10,120 bases of DNA from Christensenella sp. UBA1224 (GTDB taxonomy: Bacteria; Bacillota; Clostridia; Christensenellales; Aristaeellaceae). Both the position numbers and the translations under genes were made by a program. The DNA is taken from NCBI GenBank assembly GCA_002309235.1, contig DBXA01000105.1:32602-42721 (forward strand), written 5' to 3'. This document shows positions 1-7,697 of the stretch, one piece after another (position 1 is the first letter of the stretch; the number at the start of each line of letters is the position of its first letter). The notes under the pieces were generated by a model. The model worked only from the letters and a program-made list of their open reading frames with translations. It was not told the DNA's origin and ran no database searches.

Positions 1-158
1 TCGTGCAGCATGCCGACAGCCTGCCAATGCTCCACATCGCCGCCGAAGTGTTTTGCCATGGCCCCCATAGCATAGCATACGTTCAGCGCGTGCAGCAAAA
101 GGTGTTCCTCCGTCATAGCGGATGCATTCAGTTTCTTTGCCATTTCAAGTGTAAGCAT
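1..158 (-). CDS. HD-domain phosphohydrolase, N-terminal fragment
   Basis: Only the first 52 codons and part of the next are inside the window; the gene continues past the left edge. Read on the minus strand the protein begins MLTLEMAKKLNAS, has histidines at 19 and 23 in a helix (EEHLLLHALNV), and reaches GMLHD (the last codon is incomplete and reads GAx) at the edge. A helix with a conserved His followed about 30 residues later by an H-D pair after a hydrophobic strand is the start of the HD fold, whose members are metal-dependent phosphohydrolases, often acting on nucleotides. A clear ribosome binding site, GGGAGGAATA, precedes the ATG at 156-158. The catalytic C-terminal half is not visible, so the substrate cannot be named. 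It lies downstream of the AraC gene in the same direction, 118 bp away, and is probably separately transcribed. Confidence 0.75.
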   Translation of the reverse strand, partial: MLTLEMAKKLNASAMTEEHLLLHALNVCYAMGAMAKHFGGDVEHWQAVGMLH

Positions 159-210
159 ATTATTCCTCCCATTCTTTACCTAAGCGGAATATCCCATTGT
201 GTTTTTCCAT

Positions 211-239
211 ATTGTACCACAAGCTGATGCATATGGGCA
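211..239 (-). promoter_or_regulatory. Possible promoter for the HD-domain gene
   Basis: In the gap between the AraC stop and the HD-domain start, the minus strand carries TACAAT (plus 211-216), a good -10 hexamer. A poor -35, TGCCCA (plus 234-239), sits 17 bp away and matches consensus at only three positions. The -10 is about 50 bp upstream of the start codon. I see no hairpin terminator for the AraC gene in this gap. The call is weak. Confidence 0.3.
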
Positions 240-276
240 GTCTGAAGGACATTATATTCCTTCTGTTCACACCCGA

Positions 277-1146
277 TCATTCACCCTTTTCTCGGTCGTC
301 TCCCCATCCAGAAAGCCTGCTTCTGATATATTCCTTCGGTGTATAGCCGGTAATAGCCTTGAACTGTCTGGAGAAAGCAAACTCATCACAGTAACCGAAT
401 ATATCAGCAACCTGTTTGACGGGTAATCCGAACTGCAGCCATGCTTTTGCTGCTTCGATCCTCTGTTCGATCCGTAACCTGCGTGGCGGAATATCATAGT
501 ATTTTACAAATTGCTTGCGGAAGCTTTCATATCCCATCCCAATCGCCAAAGCTACTTCGGAGCATCTGATCTGCTTTTCAAAATCCGAAGAAAGCATCCT
601 GTAGGCCTGTTCCATCCTCTGTTCTTCCCCACTCATAGCCTGGAAACGACCTGCTGCCGTGAGCCTCTGCAGAATCGGGATCTCTCTCGCATACAATTCT
701 GGCGCGCCTATACTAAGGCTTGCACTCTCCATAAAGGTGAGCTTGTCTGCTTCTGCCAGGAGGTCCTCCATGATGCCGGGATACAATACATCATTTGAGG
801 AAAGAATCCGCTCACTGACAAGGGAACGGTAGAGCGCACTGGGTAGGTTAAAGCAAATCTCCGTCCACTCTTCTCCCTCCAGCACAAGGGTCGTATGCGG
901 TCTTTCCGGAATCCGTTGAAAAAAACAACCCCGGCGCAGGTCATAACTAATACCTTCACTGTTTATAAATTCACCATTCCCACTAAGCACCAAAACACCA
1001 CTGTATTTATGGAGTACTTGGTTGTATCTGTTCCAGCCTGCATCCTTGCGGATATAAGCGCAGACCGGGCTTCCATTTGTGACATCATAGACCCGTTTTC
1101 CGTTGCGAATATGGTACGGCATGAAGCGCGGCGCCTTTCCTGGCAT
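277..1146 (-). CDS. AraC-family transcriptional regulator
   Basis: This is a 289-residue protein with the usual two-part AraC layout. The N-terminal part, about residues 25-105, is rich in beta strands (for example YSGVLVLSGNGEF) and fits a cupin-like sugar-sensing domain. The C-terminal 100 residues hold two helix-turn-helix units: one around 195-215 (CSEVALAIGMGYESFRKQF) and one around 243-264 (VKQVADIFGYCDEFAFSRQF), followed by the family signature FKAITGYTPKEYI at 262-274. The ATG at 1144-1146 is preceded by GAGGGTG at suitable spacing, which supports this start. The gene is divergent from the sulfatase/ABC operon across 105 bp. In sugar-utilisation loci this arrangement usually means the regulator activates its neighbour when it binds the imported sugar. 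That role and the effector are inferred; the family assignment is secure. Confidence 0.92.
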   Translation of the reverse strand: MPGKAPRFMPYHIRNGKRVYDVTNGSPVCAYIRKDAGWNRYNQVLHKYSGVLVLSGNGEFINSEGISYDLRRGCFFQRIPERPHTTLVLEGEEWTEICFNLPSALYRSLVSERILSSNDVLYPGIMEDLLAEADKLTFMESASLSIGAPELYAREIPILQRLTAAGRFQAMSGEEQRMEQAYRMLSSDFEKQIRCSEVALAIGMGYESFRKQFVKYYDIPPRRLRIEQRIEAAKAWLQFGLPVKQVADIFGYCDEFAFSRQFKAITGYTPKEYIRSRLSGWGDDREKGE

Positions 1147-1180
1147 ATTTCAGCACCCTCTTTTACCATTTTATACATGT

Positions 1181-1189
1181 ATTATACCA
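1181..1189 (-). promoter_or_regulatory. Extended -10 promoter of the AraC gene
   Basis: On the minus strand this reads TGGTATAAT, a perfect extended -10 element (TGnTATAAT), about 35 bp upstream of the AraC start codon. No good -35 hexamer lies 17 bp further upstream (TGCCGC), which is common for extended -10 promoters. The element partly overlaps the palindrome ATACATGTAT at 1173-1182, a plausible operator. I could not find a convincing sigma-A promoter facing the sulfatase: the best match, TAAAAT at 1222-1227, has a poor -35. That fits a promoter that needs an activator. Confidence 0.6.
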
Positions 1190-1251
1190 GCAATAATCTG
1201 TACGCGGCATATTTCCATCTGTAAAATGAAAGCAAAAGGGAGGAATGTATT

Positions 1252-2733
1252 ATGGGAAAAAGCAAGCCTAATGTACTGATATTCATGACAGATCATCAAC
1301 GTTACGATATGGCTCCCCCATTCCACCGCTGCTTGACGCCCAATCTGGACTGCATCGCGCAGGAAAGTGTCATCTTTACCAATATGTATTGCCCATCTCC
1401 ACACTGCTGTCCCAGCAGAGCCACGTTCTTTTCCGGTCTGTACCCGACAGATCACGGCGTTTGGAATAATGTAAATGTCGGGAACACCATTTCCCGCGGA
1501 CTCAGTGAGGGCGTGAAACTCTGGAGTGAAGATCTGGCGGAAGCTGGTTACCGGCTCTTTTTCAGCGGCAAATGGCACGTATCTGCCGAAGAAGGTCCCC
1601 AGGACCGCGGCTTTGAAAATGTATACCACCTCCAGACCTATACCGGGATACAGTCCGCAGCACGTACACGCATTCCGGATTGTATCGAATGGAAAAAGGC
1701 TTACCGACGTGACAACCTGTGTGATATCGATACCCCGCGGGAAGAGGCAGAGATTAAGCGACCGGGCTACCCACGCTACAAGCTGTACGGGGAAAAGGAA
1801 AACCCCTTCGGCGATGACAATGTGATTGATGCTTCTGTCACTCACATCCGTGAGAAACTGTCTGCAAGCCAAGAGCCGTGGCTCTTCTATGTCGGTAACT
1901 TAGGCCCGCATGATCCTTACTTCCTACCCAAGCGCTTTCTTGATTTATATGATATCAATGATATCAAACTGCCACCTAACTATCGTGACAACCTGCTGGA
2001 CAAACCGGCGCTGTACCAAAAAACACAGTCGTACTTCTCACAGTTGTCAGATGATGAGCATAAAGAGGCGATTCGTCACTACCTGGCTTTCTGCACCTAT
2101 GAAGATTACTGCTTCGGCAGACTGGTGGACGCACTGAAAGAAAGCGGGATATATGAGGATACCGTAATCATGTATTGCTCCGATCATGGGGATTATGTCG
2201 GAGCACACGGCTTATGGACTAAAGGCCTTCCCTGTTTCCGTGAAGCTTACCGCGTACCCATGGTCATACGCATACCCGGACGGACAGAGCCTTACCTTGT
2301 AAACGACCGTGCGTCTCTTGCCGATATCGCCCCAACACTGTTGGATCTGTGCCATGTATCGTACAGCAGGCGCTTTGCCGGTCGTTCTTTAGCGGGTTAC
2401 CTGCGCGGCGAATCACAGCAGGATACGCCTGCATTCACCTACACGCAGTCCAACGGAAACGAGCTTTACGGCATACAGCGCTCGATCGCTGACGACAATT
2501 GGAAATATGTCTTCAATGGCTTCGACTATGACGAACTGTACGATCTGAAGAATGACCCGGGCGAACTCGTAAATCTCGCAAGAGATAAACGCTACGCCGG
2601 TGTGATCCAGGACATGACAAAAGAACTGTGGCGTTTTGCAAAGGCAAACCATGATACCTATATCAACCCATATATTATGATCGCCCATATGCCTTACGGA
2701 CCCGGCATCATCAGTGAAGAGTTGTTTGAATGA
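1252..2733 (+). CDS. Cytosolic type I sulfatase (formylglycine-dependent)
   Basis: This 493-residue protein belongs to the alkaline-phosphatase-like type I sulfatases, which hydrolyse sulfate esters. The start shows the metal-binding strand NVLIFMTDHQRYD (7-19). The signature CCPSRATFFSG begins at C52, the cysteine expected to be oxidised to formylglycine (C-x-P-S-R), with R56 next to it. Other active-site blocks follow: GKWH at 106-109, GPHDPY at 218-223, SDHGD at 310-314 (metal ligands) with H319 and K324, and the C-terminal family block ELYDLKNDPGE at 428-438. The length is typical. There is no signal peptide, so it acts in the cytoplasm. GGGAGG at 1238-1243 supports the start. It is first in an operon with a sugar ABC importer, 27 bp before the next gene, so the substrate is probably an imported sulfated sugar. 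Phosphonate monoester hydrolases share the same C-x-P-S-R signature, so the exact ester is uncertain. Confidence 0.92.
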   Translation: MGKSKPNVLIFMTDHQRYDMAPPFHRCLTPNLDCIAQESVIFTNMYCPSPHCCPSRATFFSGLYPTDHGVWNNVNVGNTISRGLSEGVKLWSEDLAEAGYRLFFSGKWHVSAEEGPQDRGFENVYHLQTYTGIQSAARTRIPDCIEWKKAYRRDNLCDIDTPREEAEIKRPGYPRYKLYGEKENPFGDDNVIDASVTHIREKLSASQEPWLFYVGNLGPHDPYFLPKRFLDLYDINDIKLPPNYRDNLLDKPALYQKTQSYFSQLSDDEHKEAIRHYLAFCTYEDYCFGRLVDALKESGIYEDTVIMYCSDHGDYVGAHGLWTKGLPCFREAYRVPMVIRIPGRTEPYLVNDRASLADIAPTLLDLCHVSYSRRFAGRSLAGYLRGESQQDTPAFTYTQSNGNELYGIQRSIADDNWKYVFNGFDYDELYDLKNDPGELVNLARDKRYAGVIQDMTKELWRFAKANHDTYINPYIMIAHMPYGPGIISEELFE

Positions 2734-2760
2734 CGGATCCCGAAGGAGAGGTGGATACTG

Positions 2761-3699
2761 ATGACTCACGCGCCATCAACTGCAGGGAAACGCTTTTCCG
2801 CATTGCGAAAACGTATGTATGCAACAAGGGAGCTGTATTTTTTCCTGATCCCGGCACTCATCTTCTATGCGATCTTTAAATACTGGCCAATCTACGGTAT
2901 GCAGATCGCCTTCCGCAACTACTCCCCTTGGCTGGGGATGATGAAAAGTCCGTGGGTCGGTATGCGCAACTTCAACATTTTTTTCGCCTCAGCAGACTGC
3001 ATACGCGTGATTGGGAATACCATTCGCATCAGCCTTCTTCAACTAGCGATCGGAATGCCTTTTTCCATTCTCCTTGCGCTCATGCTCAACATGATGCGCA
3101 GTCAGCGGCTTAAGAAGGTTGTACAAACTGTGACCTACGCCCCTCATTTTATTTCCACAGTAGTACTGGTCGGCATCGTGTTAACAGTGCTCTCCCCGTA
3201 CAGCGGCGTAGTCAACATCGTTATACGCAAATTAGGCGGACAACCGGTTTACTTCATGGCCAAGAGCAAATACTTCTTGCCCATTTACATCTTATCCGGC
3301 ATCTGGCAGGAAACAGGCTGGGGTGCTGTTATCTACATGGCCGCGCTTGCCAGCGTAAACCCTGAACTGCACGAGGCTGCCATCGTAGACGGTGCCACCA
3401 GGCTCAAACGCGTATGGCATATTGACCTTCCGTGTATACTCCCGACCATCGTCACCATGCTAATCCTCCGTTCCGGCCAGGTAATGACGGTCGGGCATGA
3501 AAAGATACTCCTCCTGCAGAATCCCATCAACTCTGATGTATCGGAGGTAATTTCCACTTATACATACAAAAAAGGTCTTATCAACGGTGATTTCGGTTAT
3601 GCCACCGCCGCAGGCTTATTCCAGTCAGCCGTTAATTTCCTGCTGCTCGTGTTGGTTAACCGTTTCGGCAGGTTCGTCAACGATGTTTCACTTTGGTAG
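2761..3699 (+). CDS. Sugar ABC transporter permease, LplB type
   Basis: This 312-residue polytopic membrane protein resembles LplB/YtrP-type permeases of the carbohydrate uptake class 1 family. After a basic N-terminus (KRFSALRKRMYATRE) the first membrane segment is ELYFFLIPALIFYAIFKYWP (24-43), and the next block, YGMQIAFRNYSP (45-56), is characteristic of this subfamily. About six membrane segments can be seen. The cytoplasmic EAA loop that contacts the ATPase is at 205-224 (EAAIVDGATRLKRVWHIDLP). The start has a strong AAGGAGAGG site nine bases upstream. It pairs with the next permease, whose ribosome binding site overlaps this gene's stop codon. No ATPase gene is present; in this family a shared MsmX-like ATPase encoded elsewhere usually serves several importers. 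Confidence 0.93.
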   Translation: MTHAPSTAGKRFSALRKRMYATRELYFFLIPALIFYAIFKYWPIYGMQIAFRNYSPWLGMMKSPWVGMRNFNIFFASADCIRVIGNTIRISLLQLAIGMPFSILLALMLNMMRSQRLKKVVQTVTYAPHFISTVVLVGIVLTVLSPYSGVVNIVIRKLGGQPVYFMAKSKYFLPIYILSGIWQETGWGAVIYMAALASVNPELHEAAIVDGATRLKRVWHIDLPCILPTIVTMLILRSGQVMTVGHEKILLLQNPINSDVSEVISTYTYKKGLINGDFGYATAAGLFQSAVNFLLLVLVNRFGRFVNDVSLW

Positions 3700-3711
3700 G
3701 AGGCATGTCTG

Positions 3712-4617
3712 ATGAGCAGAAAACGATCGTATCCGGAATTCGGTGCACGGTCCGACCGCATCGTCGATCGTGTTAACACCGTTCTTCTTTGCCTGGTGCT
3801 CGTGCTGACGGTCTACCCCCTCTATTTCATGTTGATAGCTTCATTCAGTTCAATCCAGGCGATCTATGCAGGCAAAGTCATCCTTTTGCCCAGTGAACCA
3901 ACGCTCAAAGGCTACCAGAAAATTTTCTCGGACAGTTCTATCTGGCAAGGCTATCTGAATGCTGTTGTTTATACTGTTGCAGGAACCGCAGTAAACGTCA
4001 TTCTGACTGTACCCCTGGCATTCATCCTTTCCCGAAGGGAGATGCCAGGCTGCGGCATTCTCATGAAACTGTTCGTATTCACAATGTATTTTTACGGCGG
4101 CATCATCCCTACCTACTTGGTCGTAAAGCAAGTCGGTATCCTGGACAGTATGTGGTCACTCATCCTGCCCACAGCCATCGCAACCTATAATATGATAATC
4201 GCGCGCTCCTTCTTTATTAACAGCATCCCGGAAGAACTCAAAGAAGCTGCCTTCCTGGACGGCTGTGGTTATACAAGATTTTTCATCCACGTGGCTTTGC
4301 CGCTATCCGGAGCGATTATCGCTATCATGGTACTTTTCTACGGAGCTACCCACTGGAACGATTATTTCAATGCCATGATCTACCTTAACACACCGTCGAA
4401 GTTCCCTCTGCAGATGGTGTTGCGCAACATCCTCATCAGCAACCAGATGGCTTCCTCCATGGGTGAGGATGCCACTACCGTTGCCGAAAGCACGCAGTTG
4501 ATCGACCTGCTAAAATACGGTTGCGTAATCGTATCAAGCATACCAATGCTGGTCATCTACCCCTTTATTCAAAAATACTTTGTCAAAGGCGTGATGATCG
4601 GCGCTGTCAAAGGCTAA
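3712..4617 (+). CDS. Sugar ABC transporter permease, YtcP/UgpE type
   Basis: This is the second permease of the importer, 301 residues, of the YtcP-like group within the MalG/UgpE class. The first membrane segment is at about 21-44 (VNTVLLCLVLVLTVYPLYFM...), followed by the extracellular ASFSS and GYQKIF blocks typical of the group. The EAA loop is at 178-197 (EAAFLDGCGYTRFFIHVALP), followed by a helix and HWNDYFNAMIY, another family block. The C-terminus, YFVKGVMIGAVKG (289-301), is the classic end of these permeases. TAGGAGG at 3697-3703 contains the stop codon of the upstream permease and sits eight bases before the ATG, so the two genes are probably translationally coupled. The two permeases should form the heterodimeric channel for the binding protein encoded next. 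Confidence 0.93.
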   Translation: MSRKRSYPEFGARSDRIVDRVNTVLLCLVLVLTVYPLYFMLIASFSSIQAIYAGKVILLPSEPTLKGYQKIFSDSSIWQGYLNAVVYTVAGTAVNVILTVPLAFILSRREMPGCGILMKLFVFTMYFYGGIIPTYLVVKQVGILDSMWSLILPTAIATYNMIIARSFFINSIPEELKEAAFLDGCGYTRFFIHVALPLSGAIIAIMVLFYGATHWNDYFNAMIYLNTPSKFPLQMVLRNILISNQMASSMGEDATTVAESTQLIDLLKYGCVIVSSIPMLVIYPFIQKYFVKGVMIGAVKG

Positions 4618-4638
4618 AGGCGCCCAATGCGCTTTTAG
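4614..4638 (+). repeat. Intercistronic hairpin between permease and binding-protein genes
   Basis: An inverted repeat, CTAAAGGCGC / GCGCTTTTAG, forms a 10-bp stem (one G-U pair) around a five-base loop CCAAT. It includes the permease stop codon. It is followed by an AT-rich stretch (GATATATATAAAGGAGG) rather than a run of T, so it is not an ordinary terminator. Its place just before the binding-protein ribosome site suggests an mRNA processing or stabilising element that lets the binding protein be made in excess over the permeases. The structure is seen; the role is inferred. Confidence 0.6.
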
Positions 4639-4663
4639 GATATATATAAAGGAGGAGTTATTC

Positions 4664-6232
4664 ATGAAGCGTTTACTGGCATTCGTACTCGCGCTGGCTC
4701 TCGTGCTCGGATTGGGAATGGTATCGCAGACCGGCGCTGCCGAAACGGAAAAAACCCGTTTCAGCGCAACTTTTCTACAACAGGTCTGGCATGGAGATCC
4801 CAATGATATGGAGATCCTGAAAGCCCTCGCCGATGCTGCAAATGTGGAGGTGGAGTGGCAGATTTACGCCAATGCTACCTGGAGTGAAAAGAAGCAGTTG
4901 GTCCTATCCGGCGACGACCTGCCGGACGTGTTCTACATGAACGCGCTCAACGCGACAGACGTTATACAGTACTCGGCACAGGGTGCTCTGATCGACCTCA
5001 CGGATCTCATTCCACAGTATTGCCCGCGCCTTACAGACATCTTCGAGGAAATGCCTAACTACAAAGCTGTCTGCGTCGATCAGGATACGGGACGCATCTT
5101 TAAGGTAGCCCGCGCAGCAGAACGTTCTGTACAGTACACCGGTGCTGTCGATTACATCAATTCCGACTGGCTTGCCAAGTTCGACCTGGCAATGCCCACG
5201 ACTCTCGAAGAATATGAAAAGGCCCTGCGCATAATGGTGGATGGTGATGCCAACGGAAATGGACAGGCTGACGAAATCGGCTATTCCTTCTTCGGAAACC
5301 TTGATAAGTGGAATCAAGCTTATACCTATTCCAACTTTTTCGGTGCATTCGGCCAAGTTTTTGATGCAAGTTATGTGATCAAAAACCAAAGCGGAGAATT
5401 GGTATTCATCGCCAATACCGAAGAATACAAAAACGCCCTCAACTGGCTGCATCACATGGTAGAGGAAGGACTATTCGACGTGGAAGGCCTTACTTCGATC
5501 GATCAGACCAGCCTCAATGCCAAAGGCAACGCCGATACTCCGGTGCTCTGCTCCTTTTCTGCCTTTGATGAGACATTTGTTATTCCCGCAGAGCGCTACG
5601 ATTCCTATGATGTAATAGCGCAGCTGGCTGGACCTGAAGGAGAGCGCCACAACTTGTGGAACGCTGTCAGCAATGGAAATATCAACGGTAATCAGTTCGT
5701 CATGACAGTAGCAGCCTCCGGCAAGGAAGCCGCTATCATGAATTGGCTGGATTGTCACTTTGACCCGGAAATGTCTATCCAGCTCTTCCTCGGACCCATC
5801 GGTACCACGCTTGAACGCACAGAAAGCGGTATGCTCGATTATATCCCCACTCCGGAAGGACTGAGCTATTCTGAATTCCGTTATGGCAATTGCCCGGTGC
5901 ATGTTCCCTGCGTCATCCATGCGGCAGACTGGGGCAAGACCATCCAGGTTATGGAAGAAGACGTGAACAAGCTTTCCATTGCCCAGGAATATTATACACC
6001 TTATGCGGATCAGTCCAACCTGTTCGAAAGGTGGAACAGTGCAGAAACCGATTATCTTGCCAATGAGGGACAGGATCTGCGTTCTTACTGCAACCAGATG
6101 CATGCAAAGTGGATTGTAGAAGGCGGTATTGACGAAGAATGGGATTCTTATTGTGAAAGACTTGAAAAACTTGGTTGGGAACAGTATCTCGCTGTTTACC
6201 AGAGCATGTATGATCGCACTTCTGCAAAGTAA
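4664..6232 (+). CDS. Extracellular sugar-binding protein of the ABC importer
   Basis: This 522-residue protein is a large LipO/LplA-type solute-binding protein that captures the sugar outside the cell and hands it to the two permeases. The N-terminus is a signal peptide: MKRLLAF, then a hydrophobic core (LALALVLGLGMV), then a TGAAE cleavage region near residues 24-26. There is no lipobox cysteine; the only cysteines near the start are C120 and C137. Family features include DDLPDVFYMN (84-93) and the acidic, probably calcium-binding loop DGDANGNGQADEIGYS (193-208), a hallmark of this group. The length (500-550 residues) is normal. AAAGGAGG at 4648-4655 is near consensus. It is the last gene of the sulfatase operon, directly before a strong terminator. 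The ligand is inferred to be a sulfated saccharide only from the adjacent sulfatase. Confidence 0.93.
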   Translation: MKRLLAFVLALALVLGLGMVSQTGAAETEKTRFSATFLQQVWHGDPNDMEILKALADAANVEVEWQIYANATWSEKKQLVLSGDDLPDVFYMNALNATDVIQYSAQGALIDLTDLIPQYCPRLTDIFEEMPNYKAVCVDQDTGRIFKVARAAERSVQYTGAVDYINSDWLAKFDLAMPTTLEEYEKALRIMVDGDANGNGQADEIGYSFFGNLDKWNQAYTYSNFFGAFGQVFDASYVIKNQSGELVFIANTEEYKNALNWLHHMVEEGLFDVEGLTSIDQTSLNAKGNADTPVLCSFSAFDETFVIPAERYDSYDVIAQLAGPEGERHNLWNAVSNGNINGNQFVMTVAASGKEAAIMNWLDCHFDPEMSIQLFLGPIGTTLERTESGMLDYIPTPEGLSYSEFRYGNCPVHVPCVIHAADWGKTIQVMEEDVNKLSIAQEYYTPYADQSNLFERWNSAETDYLANEGQDLRSYCNQMHAKWIVEGGIDEEWDSYCERLEKLGWEQYLAVYQSMYDRTSAK

Positions 6233-6253
6233 TCCTCAATTGATCGGTACAAA

Positions 6254-6284
6254 AGAAAGGGTTGCCCGTCGGGCAGTCTTTTTT
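6254..6284 (+). terminator. Rho-independent terminator of the sulfatase/ABC operon
   Basis: A hairpin with a TGCCC / GGGCA core and a GTC loop starts 21 bases after the binding-protein stop codon. The stem extends through G-U and A-U pairs, and its 3' arm ends in six T residues (6279-6284). The purine run AAAGAAAGGG on the 5' side gives the reverse strand a CCCTTTCTTT tail, so it may also terminate weakly in the opposite direction. Confidence 0.85.
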
Positions 6285-6444
6285 GATCAAATTTCAACAC
6301 ATATACAGCTTAGTAAAATGGCCATCATTCAGGCAGTATTCCACTTCCCAGGATTAAGTATAATACGAAGCTTTTTTGAATATCCTATGGCGTCATGCAT
6401 TATGATAAGTCCGGCAGTGTGTCCATGCGAAGGCAAGTTCATCG
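6285..6444. other. Gap between two convergent operons
   Basis: These 160 bases separate the terminator of the plus-strand operon from the stop codon of the minus-strand transporter gene. I see no credible gene, RNA or repeat. Only very short open frames are present, with no ribosome binding site or recognisable product. No clear hairpin with a T run follows the transporter gene on the minus strand, so that operon may end at the bidirectional side of the 6254-6284 hairpin. Confidence 0.5.
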
Positions 6445-7683
6445 TCAATAATGCCAGAGGTATTTCCATCCTCGGACGGACAAAACAGCAAAAGCGGTAC
6501 TGGCAGCGGCAACCGCGCACCAGACGGTAAAGACCAGCGGCCAGCCTGCGGCATCGCTGAGCGCGCCTGTCGCAACACCCGACAGCGAAGAACCCAGGTA
6601 GATGAAGCAATCACTCAGGCCGGCAGCCAGGCCTACGCGGCCCGCTCTTTCATACTCCATGGGGATAAACTGGGTGAGCATGGGGTTGATGCCATAAGTC
6701 GCCGCGCAGCAAAGGCCCAGCACTAAGGCGCAGCTGAGAAGTGCTCCTCCCGCAAGGTGAAGACCGATGGCAAGCACAGCACTGACAGCCATCAGAACAG
6801 CAACGCTCAGGCGGGCATTCGAGCCCAGCAAGGTATAGATCCTGCGTCCCATCAGCATCCCCGCGAGGTTCAGCACCGGTATGATAAGAGAAGTGAGCAC
6901 AGAACCTATACCCTCGCCCCCGAGCTTGGAGAGTATCGTAGGCCCCCACGCGATGATGCCGTCACGGACGAAACCGTTGCAGACACAGCAGCCCAGCACC
7001 ATGATAAGGCCTGTCTTCATGAACATCTCTTTGAGAGGCATAGTGCTCTTTTCCCGCGGGGCAGTATCGAGCCCTATCTCTTCTTCCCCCACGTCTTCAC
7101 CCGGCGCGGGCTCATCGCGCATGAGCATGTAGGAAATGAAAGCCACAGCCCCGACCAGTATCGCCGGGATCAGAAAGGACATACGCCAGCTGACACGGGA
7201 GGCGAGCATGCCGGATATCGCCCATGCCGCCAGGTGCCCCAGCACCAGCGTCATTGAGATGCCAAAAGATGCCTTTGTGCGCCTTTTGCCCTTGAACCAG
7301 ACCGCCATCACCTTTACGATGGGCGTCCAGAGCATGCTCTGCGCCGCTCCGTTAAGCCCCCAGCAGAGGAGCAGGGCACCGTAGGAGGGCATCAAAGAAA
7401 AGAGCAGGTTGCAGACGCCGGAAAGCAGCAGGCCCGCAGCTACATAACGCCTGGCGCTGATCCTGTCCACTATCGCGCCGTTCACCAGCTGGCCGGCCGC
7501 GTACACCAGCGCAAACAACGTCTGAAACATGCCGCCCTGGGCATCCGTCAGCCGCATATCCGCAATAACGCTCCCCAGCGCGGCACCCATATTCAGACGC
7601 GCGACATAGGCTGTCGTATAGCTGACAAAACATGCGAGCCAAATCTTTGTCTGGTTCCGGGTAAAACCGGTACTCAGTTTCAT
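6445..7683 (-). CDS. MFS transporter, organophosphate:phosphate antiporter-like
   Basis: This 412-residue protein has twelve predicted membrane helices in two halves joined by a charged cytoplasmic loop at about 189-219 (EPAPGEDVGEEEIG...). A motif A-like loop follows helix 2 (GAIVDRISARR, 69-79). Helix 1 has Y22, Y26 and R29 with N31, and helix 7 has R240 in VRDGIIAWGPT. From memory of GlpT, these fit the sites of its two phosphate-binding arginines (R45 and R269), which places the protein in or near the OPA family that exchanges sugar or glycerol phosphates for phosphate. The start has AGGATG upstream at suitable spacing. It is the last gene of a minus-strand operon, 14 bp after a HAD-like gene, so its substrate may be a phosphorylated compound handled by the two upstream proteins. 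The specific substrate is unknown. Confidence 0.88.
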   Translation of the reverse strand: MKLSTGFTRNQTKIWLACFVSYTTAYVARLNMGAALGSVIADMRLTDAQGGMFQTLFALVYAAGQLVNGAIVDRISARRYVAAGLLLSGVCNLLFSLMPSYGALLLCWGLNGAAQSMLWTPIVKVMAVWFKGKRRTKASFGISMTLVLGHLAAWAISGMLASRVSWRMSFLIPAILVGAVAFISYMLMRDEPAPGEDVGEEEIGLDTAPREKSTMPLKEMFMKTGLIMVLGCCVCNGFVRDGIIAWGPTILSKLGGEGIGSVLTSLIIPVLNLAGMLMGRRIYTLLGSNARLSVAVLMAVSAVLAIGLHLAGGALLSCALVLGLCCAATYGINPMLTQFIPMEYERAGRVGLAAGLSDCFIYLGSSLSGVATGALSDAAGWPLVFTVWCAVAAASTAFAVLSVRGWKYLWHY

Positions 7684-7697
7684 AACAGGACATCCTT

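Noticed and set aside
1171..1872. A 233-codon minus-strand open frame opposite the sulfatase
   Set aside because: It lies over the sulfatase active-site region, which is well conserved, and it has no recognisable motif. It is a shadow frame.
5471..6103. A 210-codon minus-strand open frame (and a similar one at 4904-5455) opposite the binding-protein gene
   Set aside because: Both mirror the same well-supported gene and show no domain.
6285..6530. Small open frames in the gap between the convergent operons
   Set aside because: They lack ribosome binding sites, overlap the terminator or the transporter gene, and show no recognisable product.
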